Part shown: one piece after another, positions 23,401 through 35,400 of the stretch
Position numbering within the stretch: the stretch's first letter is position 1
How the letters are laid out: every line of letters begins with the position of its first letter
From: Helicoverpa zea
Lineage: Eukaryota > Arthropoda > Insecta > Lepidoptera > Noctuidae
NCBI RefSeq assembly: GCF_022581195.2
Contig: NC_061469.1
Span: forward strand, 5,766,001-5,830,000
Length of the DNA: 64,000 nt
Direction: 5' to 3'
Program-made: the position numbers and the translations under genes
Notes under the pieces: generated by a model
What the model was told of the DNA's origin: nothing
The model's input: only the letters and a program-made list of their open reading frames with translations
Database searches by the model: none

Positions 23401-26400
23401 TGGGTGAAACCGGGAAAACTAGTTACGTTATATAATTTAGCGGTTAACTAATCAGCATTTCGCGAAGTTAGCGAATACGACGCCCCGTGGCGTAACGAAG
23501 TTATGAAGGTCTATAGACTTTTATGGTACGTTTACTCTACGGGGTACAGTTTATTCTTCCAGATTATTCGATATGGATATTCGGTGGTAGGCACTATGAG
23601 CTTATTGGAGCATGCGTTTTTTGTGATATTGGTTTAGGATGAAAACTTCTGTTTTATATTTTTGCTGTATTTTTATAAAAATGCGTGAAAACATTTTAGG
23701 TTGATAGGCAGTAGGTACCTATAATTTTCTTGTACAGTACAAACATGATAGGCTTACTTTATATTATATCTGTAACAGCCTGCATAATTCCTATGCACAA
23801 TCATGTATATAAAAATAAATAATCTTGTATCTAGTACTCGCAAAACACAATGGAGAATCGGAACTAAATTCTGAGCAAAAAAAAACATGCAAGTGGCCTA
23901 TATGGATTATCGTTCGTTTAAATTCGAAATTATTAATCCAGTAGATAATATGATTAGTTGGTAATTCTGTCCGCAGTGATAATTCCACGCAGACGAAGTC
24001 ACGGGAGAAATCTAGTGGCATTATAATATAGTGATTCGAATTCATACTTCAATTACAGGGCACGGCGTATTGACGTAATGAATGCCTTGTTGGTAAATTA
24101 GTAGCTTCAAATAACTGTGGTTTGTTGTATTTTGTTACCAGAAAGTTATGTTTTAGCAATATGATCCATAATAGTCGGTTTTCAGTTTGTTTTTATTTCT
24201 TGTGTAATGACCCGGAACCACTAATTTAACTAATTTACTTGATATAGGTACACTAGTTGTTAATGGCTCTAGCAATCTGTATTAAAAACTCATTTGGTTC
24301 AGCCATCAACTCACGGTTAAATAAATATACTAGTACTTATGTGACAGCTTTTTTTTTGTATTTATACCTACTTATATTTTACTAACTGAATTATATAATA
24401 ATACTTAATTTATTTCATAGAATATAACGTTAAAAATGTCTTATTTATTTCAACCCTTGTTAACAGACAAATACAGACCTTATGTCCATTCCCATAACAC
24501 TTAAAATGCAGTGCAAAAACTCAGCCAAAAATCCACCTTGAAAACAGGAGGAAATGTACCGTGGAATCCATACAATGAACTTTGATGTAACAACAAAATG
24601 GCATTCAATCTAAAAAGTAAAACCTTCTTTCGTACAAAATCTACGTTGTACAATGTTTGACCCAAAACACGAAGTGACTTTGCATTTCGGTGCTCGGCGA
24701 TGCAAGACAACATTGGATGAAGATGAGTTATGACCTTTTTGTTTTCATTACAGGCAACTTTTGTTATGATTTTATTTACCAAATACTAACATTTCTTAAC
24801 AAAGAAATAGAGAAGAATGCGATGTAATTTGTTAACGGGCTAATACTTTGTATAAGTACGAAATTGGTAGCAATTGAAAGCTACCATTCCAACAGAGAGA
24901 ATATAGTATTTAAACTGCGCTATCACTGAATGAAACTAAAGTCAAGGGATAAGTCAATAAACAAAGCATCAGACTAGACAAAAATATATGCCTCGTAGAG
25001 AATATCCATAAACAAATTGATTTCTCAATGATAAAGTCAAATAACTATTGACATAAAGTAAAATGCTTACCACATGCCCTTCTGGCCACATAAGGTCTTC
25101 ATCAAGACAGTCGGACTTGTACAGTGAAGGATCCAGCACTCCCAAGTCTGCTGTGTTAGCTGAAACAAAGAATAATATCATGATTAATATGTCTATACTG
25201 ATAAATAAAATAAAGTATTTGCTTGTTTTAATAAAATAACCGCTTTTTATTAACAGTGTTTTCAGACTGACGGTTTTTACGCTCGGAATAAGTTGCACGT
25301 GTACGCTCGATTTAGCTACACGTGATAAAAATCAGTCAATGTGAAAGTGGCTTACAAGTAAGCATATAATATGGATGAAACACGGTACTAAGGATATTTG
25401 ATAGTTAGTACCAAAAATAGATAGATATACTTTATTAGGTACACCAATTTTACATTTTTATCTTAATCTAGTTAAAGTAGGTGAGATAATGGGCGGTCTT
25501 ATCGCTAAGAGCGATCTCTTTCAGACAACCTTAGAAACATACATGACAAGAAATTAAATAATGTACTTAGTACACAATTCTGTTTCAAGTTTCTCTTACA
25601 TACATAATTAGTAGATAAGCTTAAGTTATTCACTGTACATATGTACCTGACTCTCGCTGGAATCTCTCAATAATTAAGTTAATTAATTCAGACAGTGATT
25701 TATCGAAGACCTAGGAACTAAACCCCAGAATAATGCTTGTTAAAGAATCAGTTACCTACGTAAACAAGTCAATTTTATTTCGTAAATTGAAGGTACCTAT
25801 AAATATAATATTACCAAAATTTCGTATTCCTAATGTATAGAATAAATACATGAATCTAAATTAATAATTTAGAAAACAAATAAAATGGCTCTTCATCTTT
25901 ATTAGATAGGCATGTTTATTGCATTTCTTTTCATATTTGAGACAACGAGGTTTAAGAGTAACATAAATTACCATTTTCTCTCAGAATAAATTGACTTCAG
26001 TTACATTATTTACAGTATTTGAATAAATAATTAACTAATACATCGAATAGAGCCAGATGCAATTAACCTAAGCCATATTGGTTCGTTGAAATATGAACTC
26101 GGTGATGTGTTAATGCATAGTGAATTATTCATCCAATCGTATTATTGTGGAAACTTGACTGCAAATTGTGTAAGAGGAATATTATGATCAACTACCATCT
26201 GTCATCGTGATTTTGACGCGACAACATTGTTTAGTTTTGCTCCGGTATAATAATTATTTTATGTGAGTTTGTGTAAGTTTTGAAGTGAGTGACTGTTACT
26301 ACTAAAACATATTATATCTTTGGACATAATTATGGTGTTTGTGTCACAAATTACCAGTGATACAACCATTTTTCAGCATAATTTCTAAATAAAATTTCAG

Positions 26401-29400
26401 CTTATTTTAATTGTCAAAGTTGGCATTTGTCATTTTTTTCTTCATAAAAAAGTTTCTATAAATAATGGAAAGCGGTTGCGACGAGGAGGACGGTAGCAGC
26501 TGTCATTCTAGCTCTGTGACCTTACGAGCTATGATACACAATACTGATGGTACGTCTGATTTAGAAGAGGGTGACACTGAAAGCAATTTGAAAGTTGGGA
26601 ATAAAAGAGGCAGAGATGATTCAAGTCCGGATGATGATATACAGAATGGAGAGTTCATTACGGTGGGAAAGCGTGGTAAGAAAGCTAAAGTTACTACACC
26701 GCGTTCTGGATTTTCTCCAGGAAAATCGTTCGTGAGTGATAATCCTGAATATGTTGAAGTATCGGTTATATCAAAAGAAGTCCTTCCGAAACAGATTACG
26801 CTAGCAAAATTATTAAGTACTGAAAAAATTCCGGAAATAATGAGGATTGTTTACAAAAGTCCATACAAAATTTTGATTAGATTTAAAAGTAACTATGCTG
26901 CAGATAAACTATTATCTTCTGCATCTATCAAACAAAGAGGATGGGTCTGTAAGAAGACTAATGAGGTAAATGTTTCCTACGGCTTAATTAAAGAAATAGA
27001 CCTCGATCTGGATGACAATAGCATTAAGGACATACTAGAATGTGAGGTTGATATTTTATCCGTAAAACGTTTAAGCCGGAGAAACGATGAAGGCAAATGG
27101 GTTGCAAGTGCGAGTATTCGCATTTGTTTTCAAGGTCCTATTTTACCTCCGTTTGTTTTTGCGTACGGTATGAGGATGGAAGTATTGCCTTTTAATTTCC
27201 TTGTTACCCAGTGTTCAAAATGCTGGAAATACGGACATATTAAAGCATTTTGTCCTAATAAAAAGCAGATTTGTCCGAAATGTGGTGGCGAGCATGACAA
27301 TTGTGAAACAATTAATTTTCAATGTGTTAATTGTAAAGGAGACCACATGTCTATGGTGAAAAGCAAGTGCCCGGCATTTTTACGTGAAAAAGAAATTAGA
27401 GATATAATGTGCAAACATAATTGCACATACAAAATGGCTCTTATTAAAAATAAAGAAAATAAGAATGTAGTAGTACCTAGTCCGAATTTATTTACTGTTG
27501 ATGAATTTACTAGAGCCGAGGTAAAGGCTGGAAAATCCTATTCAGATGTTGTCAAGCAGTCATTCCTGCCTACTGAAAATTCGGATGAAGATAGAATGTC
27601 TCCTATTCTGAATTCGAATAAACTTTTGGTTCGTTCTAAGAAGACTCTCAAAAATAAAATTACAAAAGTCAAGAAAGGCAGGCGTAAAAAAATAAGATGC
27701 CCAGTTGAGGATGAAGAGATATCGGAATTTTTGGCAGAAAATATAGAGAATACTGAGTCCCAATCAGGTGATAAATCTCGTAAAAAGCATGATTTCAGTC
27801 TAAAACGATTTTTGAAGAATATAAAAGAAATTTTTAGTGGAAACAGTTGCATGGAAGCCAAAATAATAGCAGTTATAAAATATTTTACTACAGAATTAAA
27901 GTCATTCCTGAAGAGTTTTCTGAGTGTTGATTTTTTGCTGGAGGTACTAGGGTGCTCTAACAATGGATAAGAACTTCAACACAAAAAATAGAGTTGTTAC
28001 CATTCTACAGTGGAATGCGAACAGTTTAAGCCCTAAAACAGATGATTTTCAATGTTTATTACTACGGGAAAAGATACACATTGCTGTTGTAAGTGAAACT
28101 TGGTTATCTTCTGACAAATCTTTAAATATTAGTAACTATAACATTATCAGAAAGGATAGATTGGATTCCTATGGAGGTGTATGTGTTATAACGCATAAGT
28201 CAATTAAAGTCTTGCACAGAGATGTTGTACATCCCAATTCTAGTATTGAGATGATCATCGTCGAAGTTTTTAATGTGCCTGGAATAAAGAACATTATTTC
28301 AATTTATTGCCCCCCCTCATCTATTACTAATCAGTCCGACTGGCATTATATTTTTAACAGATTTGATAAAGAAACATTAATTGTTGGTGATTTTAATGCG
28401 CATCATATAACCTGGTCAAATAAGACTGATCGACGGGGAGAGATGGTATATGACGCTTATTTTGATAAAGATTATTTGTGTTTGAATGATGGAAATGCTA
28501 CAAGAATTAAGTCTGTTAATGGATTTTTACAACAATCTTCTCCAGATGCTTCATTTGTTTCTACTGATCTAGCTACAAAAATGTCTTGGGAGACTACAAA
28601 TGAGTCACTAGGCAGTGATCACATAGTAATCAAAATGAAGTACGGTTATGAATCTCTAAATAATTTCATAAAGCGACGTAACTTTAAGCAAGCTCGGTGG
28701 AGTGAATACCGCGAAAAATCGGAAGAAGCGTTCGCTAATGTAGATCTTTCGTTGAGTGTTCAGGAATCTTATAACTTATTTGCATCCAAAATTGATCAGG
28801 TAGCTGAAGAGACAATTCCATGGATTAAAATCTGTCAGGATCCTACAGCAAAATTTGTACCGAAACCTTATTGGACTTCAGAGTTGTCTAAGGCCGTAGC
28901 CGAGAGACGCTTGGCATTGGCAAAATTAAGACGTAATCCTATTCCAGATAATTATGATATGTATATGGCTAAAATAAATACAGCCCGAAAATTGGTTGGC
29001 AAAGCTCGTTCTACGGGCTGGAAGGAATTCTGCACGAGTATTGATTCAGAAACATCCGCGTCAGAGATGTGGAAAAGAATGAGATGGGTAAAAGGTGGGA
29101 GGTATGGTAACCGTTGTGTTGATTCTGACAAATGCAGAGAGCTATTACAATCCTTGACACCTGATTTAGCTTGCGAGGAACCACCACTTTTTATGGAGGG
29201 TTCATGTGCCATGGAAGAAGATATAACATTGTTTGAATTGTTAAATTGCTTGAAGCACAAAGATACGTCGCCAGGCGTAGATAATATATCTTATTCTATG
29301 CTTTTCAATTTGTCTGTTACAGGTAAAAAGTTTTTGTTACATATATATAATTTAATACTACAAACTGGTATAATACCAAACCAGTGGAGAAGCATAAAGG

Positions 29401-32400
29401 TAGTTCCGATTCCTAAGCCCGGTAGAGACCCCAATAGTTCTAATTCCCTGCGGCCTATTTCCCTAATGTCTTGCCCATGTAAAGTATTTCATGGAGTTTT
29501 ACTGAAACGTCTTGAATGGTTCGTAGAGAAATCATACCTTTTGTCTCCTTCCACTGTTGGTTTTCGTAGGTCACGCTCGTGCTTGGACAACCTAACACGG
29601 TTAATATCATCCATTCAGATTGGGTTTTCTAAAAATATGGCCACTATTGCATGTTTTGTTGATATAAATAACGCTTATAATAATGTAAATATTAATAGAA
29701 TGATTTCCTTGTTAAATAGAATTGGGGTTGGGGGGAAGCTTTGTACATATATTTTTAATTATTTGAGTCAAAGGTATTTACAAATCGATACGGGAATGGA
29801 TGGTATCCTAGTAAGACAGGCAAGTGTAGGTTTAGCTCAAGGTGACCCATTATCTCCTCTCCTGTTTAATATTGCAACTATGAATATTTGTAAATCAATC
29901 ACTAGCTGTAATGTATCACAGTATGCAGACGATTTTGTTCTCTATGTGTCTTCAAGTAAACATAATTTAGATTCAGCCATCAGTCACTTGTACACAGCTT
30001 TAGATGTTCTTGTTAAAAATTTAGGTGAGATGGGATTATTTCTGTCGGAATCAAAATCAAATGTTTGTCTGTTTAGTAGGTCTAGGTGCTTAACGAATGT
30101 CCACATTAGTATTAATAAAAAGGAATTGAAAGTTGTTGATAAAATTAAATATCTGGGGTTGTGGCTTGATTCATCACTTCGTTGGGGAGCTCACATAAAC
30201 GAGACATGTGAGAAAGCTTACAAATATTTAAATATTCTTAAAACTTTAGCTGGGAAATCTTGGGGCATTCATCCGAAACATTTAAGGAGACTGTACATCT
30301 CACTTGTTAGAAGTCGAATTGATTATGCTAGTTTTTTATACGGTAATAGTGCTAAGACGCATTTGTATAAACTAGATGTTTTACAAAATCGTGCATTAAG
30401 AATTTGTGGTGGTTTCATTCGTTCAACACCTATTTGTGTGATGGAGAGTGAGCTCTGCGTGTCACCACTATTTGTGAGGAGATATTGGCTAGCCTGCAGG
30501 TATTGGCTGAGGTTGAGCTCCTTTTCCAATGATGCAACTTTATCTTTATTACAAGAACTATCTGTTTTGTGCACCAATGCATATTGGAGGAATAAGAATA
30601 AACCCATTTTGATTGATATTCATAATAAGTTCAATAACAATATTGTGCATAAGTCCCCTATATTAGACATGTATAGCTTGGATACTTGGGTATCAAATAT
30701 TAATATTCGAGATTGTGTTATTTGTAATGTTGACGAATTAGGTGTACCAAAGCGTTCAATGAGTGTGGCAAATTTAAGAATGTTGATTTCTAATATGTTT
30801 AGATGTAGATACGATAGTTATTATTTTATATTTACCGATGGCTCTAAAAGTGTTCATGGTGTTGGCGCAGCATTTTTTGATGTCCAAACAAACACTAGTA
30901 TGAAATTTAAATTGTGCAATGACGCCTGTATCATGAGAGCTGAATTAACGGCTATAGTAGAAGCTTTGTCCTATGTTCACAGTTTGCCGTATAAGAATGT
31001 TGTGATTATGACCGACTCCAAGAGCGCTTTACAGCATTTGATTCGTTGTGTATCCGGAGTTCGAGGCATGCCGATTGCATACGAGGCATTAAAGAGTATA
31101 CAATTTCTTCAGAAACAACTTGTAAATATTAAAATTCAATGGATAACTTCTCACATAGGTGTCCCGGGAAATGAAATGGCTGACAAGCTAGCTTCCGAGG
31201 CTATTGCTGATGGCATAGTTATTGCCGGTGACCCTTATTTTACTGAGCTTATTCCTCACATGAAAAAGTTTTGTCATAATTTGTGGGAGGAACATTTTAG
31301 TTTTGTTACAGCAAGAAAAGGTCTGTGGTACAGAACTATTCAGCATGATCTGCCTCGAGCTCCTTGGTTTGACGTGGGTAACATGCCGAGAGAACTTTTA
31401 GTGTTAGCATTTAGAATAAGGTCAGGCCATGTGCCTGCTAATAGGTTTCTGCACTTGATGGGTGTGAAACCATCCCCGTTATGCAATACCTGCACTCATC
31501 AAGTAGTGGACGACTTATACCACATTCTGTTAGAATGTTGTGCATTCGACGACTTGAGGCTACAGCTGTGTACGGCGATCGGTAGCGATATGTATAGTGG
31601 TGGAGTTAATGTTTTGCTTGGGAGACCTCTCTCGGAACAGAGTGTTGCTATCTATAAATTTGTAAAAGATGTGTTTTTGAGGAGAGATTCTTTTTAGTTC
31701 GTGTATTTTATTATCAGTTTATTTTAATTTATTTTTTCATTCAATCCTTAGTTAATTTTTTATATTCTGTTTCGGGTTGTCTCTCAAGTAAGGCGTGGGA
31801 TTTGTCATTGTGCATGTCGCCATCGATTATATCGAATGGCTCTGGCATCGAGTCTTTGAATGCACAATATTTAATTCAATTCACTAAATTTTTTATTGAT
31901 TAATTTGTATATCGAGTTTATTATGTGTTTTTTTAATTTAATTTGTGTAAAACCTTACGAGGCTGGCATAACGCAGCAGCGTTTAAGCCTCTAAAAATAA
32001 AAGATTAAAAAAAATGATCAACTACTCATACTCGTAATACATGTGAAGAATAAAATAAAAGATGAAGAGTTTGTTTGGTTGTTTCTGTAAACGCGCTATT
32101 CTCATGAACTGCTGAAGCAATTTTATCACAATATTTCAGTGTTAGAAGGCCGATTTATCGAGGATGACTATAGGCTATATACTTTTAATACTTATACACA
32201 AAGTAGTTCTCACAGGACGCGGATAAGACTATTCACAGAAGCGTATAATATTGCGCCATCATTGGCTGAAATCAGCGAATGTAGGAACAAACTTCTTCAT
32301 AGTAAAATGTATATTTACCCATTATTATATTCCCTCGGCCTCAACCCTTGCAAAGTTATTTACAAAAATGGCAAAGTAATATTTCATAAATTCTTGACCG

Positions 32401-35400
32401 TTGCAAGCATGTTTCTAAGGAATTCTAATGAACAAGGCGAACTCATAATAACCCACGCAACATAATTTATAATTAGACCTTTATTTTATGTTGGCAACCC
32501 CTTTGCTCCTTGTTAACATTATTTTTATTAATTCTATTAGGTTCTGAGTAGCTTTTTAATTAAATAAGGAAGATTTGAGACAATGAAGACTTTGTAATGT
32601 AATTATTCAACGCTATGTAAGAAGATAGCACAAAAATAATAAATGTAAGAAATATGTATGTCTCAAGGCTATAATATAATTCTGAAAGGAAAATGATAGG
32701 GCGTATTTTTCACGAGTATGTAACCTTCTTATACTACGTTATTTGGGTGCATTATTCTTTGGGATTTATTAACCATTTCTGTTTTCCATCTCATTACATC
32801 GGCACATTATATAACAGAATTATTGTTAAACGTCCATACGGTTTTGTGGTTTCACGATTTTATATAAGTATTTATTACCATTATAGACTTGTAATAAATT
32901 CTGACTATTAAGAATGGTAGGTACAGCTACCCGAAATCAGGCTTACGAAATCTACAAACAAAAATATTGCATTTATTTCTTCTACGTTTATTTGTTCCTT
33001 TCAATAAAATATTAGAAAAAAAAGCTATGATTAAAATTGTATTTTCTTCTTAATCAAGTTCAATATTTGTTTGCAATGATCAAAGTGATAAGACAACATG
33101 TTGTGTTAGACTTATAGCGTATCCGGTACAAACCCACGTTTGATGAGAATTCACAAAATCGAATGATCGGGAACACGACCGTTTACACATTTCATGCAGA
33201 GTAAACATAATTTCAATTTAGCTACCAAGAAACGTTGCGATTGCTATATCGGATACTTACGAATGATTTTACATTTATTATTGATCTTGTATTTTAATGA
33301 TGTTTGTTTATTTGAAACTAGCTTGTTAACATTTTATCGGCATGATTTAAAAAAAAATATATATATGGTGTGACAACAAAATTACATCAGTGTGAAAAAA
33401 CTTTTCCTTGATTTCTAAAGTTTATCCAATTAGAAACCTTTTTTCAAGCACAAAGTTTAATAAATATGAGTTCAAATACAAGCTTATTGAACCGACACAA
33501 AAAACCTTTTCATCGTAGGCAATTGGCACCGTATCCAAAAGACTATTATTACCACGTTTGATGGCAATTTCTTTGAATTACTTTCATTTTTACTCAATCT
33601 ACATTTGCTGGAATCAGCGTATATTTAACAATTTCACTGCCCACGATGCAGACACAATAGTATAACAATCGGTGTGTATCTGAGGGCACGGCAGTGCCCC
33701 AGCCAAGACTCGAGCAAAGCGGGCACGGCCGTACCATCTTTTCTCGAAGCGTTTCGCGGCTATTTCAGCCCCCTGTATCTTCCATGTGAACAAAGCTAGG
33801 AGTTTAGGTTTTCGATGACCAAGAGTAAGTATTAGAACAAGCTCAGTCCCAAAATTACAAGAAATTTGAATAAATAGTTTACGAGTTATGAGCGATCAAA
33901 GTTACACCATTTTGTCACTGACTCACTCACTGACCGATCATCAAAAGTCTAAGGTACTTCTAGCAAACTTAGAACCTTCAAATTTGGCACCAAGATAGGT
34001 TATTGGCTACATATAAAGGGAAAATTATAAAAACCTTAAAACTTAATAAAAAATAGGAAACAAATTTATATTTGCGGTTTTTCAAGAACATTGTGTATCA
34101 ATTTTGACTGCATTGATAACTTTGTTATTTATTTATGTACAAAATGTTACTATTTGTTTTATTGTTACGTAGTGTGGTATATTGTTATAATGTATTAAAT
34201 ATACATACATATGAATAAAAAAGCTAGGTTAAAATAAAATGAATAATGATAAAATCTTTCATATTAATGCAGTGCGATAAATACTGCATGCTCGCTCGAT
34301 AGATGGCGTTGTCCTGGTCTAAATCGCGCTACGGTTTTTAGTTAAAAAAAAAAAAAAAACAAATAATTTCATGTGATAGCGCATGGATAGCGCCATCTAC
34401 CTCTGAAATAAATCTCTTTTATTCTAAAAGATATTCGATTAAAAAATTCGACAATTTCGAAATTGTTTAATTTATTTAAAAAAAATGTTGTTTACGTGCT
34501 ACTTTAGGTCCACATATTTAGTTTGTTATATATTTAGTTAGTTGCATGTAAGTTAATTTAATTTGTTATATACTTAGAGAAGAAGGAGACCTACAAAAAA
34601 TAAATTAGATCCCACCAAAAACATTAAATGTAAAAAAAAGCCAATCCTCTACGCAATTCTTCCACCGTAAAAAGTTTTGAGATCGCATAGAAGCCAAGTC
34701 CTGTTCAACTTTATTTGTAATAATAAATCAATATTTTGTGACTATATCAATAGTTTTGTTCACATTACAATAATATTGTCTTGGCCATGAGCACAAGTTA
34801 ATAGTCGCTCCCTGAAATAATGTGTGAATACCATTGAATTTATACATTCTATATGGACATGATTTTACGATTGGACTGATTGGAATTTGAGATCACCATG
34901 GACCAAACATGCGCCATAGTAAATGTGCAGTTCATGATTTTGGATGATACTGACTGTCGGTCATTTAGTAACAATTGAAAAAACTAAAAGTATTTAATTC
35001 TGTGATATTAAACTTCATGATTCACTTTCACCTCTCCAAGATATGCTGTATTATATTTGTAGTTTATTGTGCTCATGGCCAAGTCAATATTATTGTAATG
35101 TGAACAAAACTATTGATATAGTCACAAAATATTGATTTATTATTACAAATAAAGTTGAACAGGACTTGGCTTCTATGCGATCTCAAAACTTTTTACGGTG
35201 GAAGAATTGCGTAGAGGATTGGCTTTTTTTTACATTTAATGTTTTTGGTGGGATCACATATGACTCATGGGACAGAGAAGTTATTAAAACACGATTCTTC
35301 TGAAGTAATCTGATGCAGATATGCTACAGGTAAAAATACGTAGGTGGTGATCTGCAAATATAATTCTCAGCTTAAAATCACACGTGTGTTCTAGGAAAAA

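Larger units (their letters stand above)
26196..32013 (+). mobile_element. Full-length I-type (RNase H-bearing) non-LTR retrotransposon
   Basis: The 5818-bp element is bounded by a perfect 12-bp target duplication, ATGATCAACTAC, at 26184-26195 and 32014-32025. It has a ~270-bp 5' UTR, two long open ORFs, a ~316-bp 3' UTR and a short A-rich end (AAAATAAAAGATT then As). An APE-type endonuclease, reverse transcriptase and RNase H in a single ORF2 place it in the I superfamily (I, Outcast, LOA and relatives); I cannot name the family. With both ORFs open and the duplication exact, it is probably a recent and possibly mobile copy. It sits in the 31.6-kb intron of the synaptotagmin-like gene, opposite to that gene's direction. 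Confidence 0.93.

Noticed and set aside
27538..27963. 141-codon minus-strand ORF
   Set aside because: Antisense shadow of the LINE ORF1, with no domain of its own.
28952..30607. Two ~100-codon minus-strand ORFs
   Set aside because: Antisense shadows of the LINE ORF2.
32139..32465. 108-codon plus-strand ORF right of the LINE
   Set aside because: It starts inside a Helitron-like fragment and has no domain or codon bias; chance ORF.
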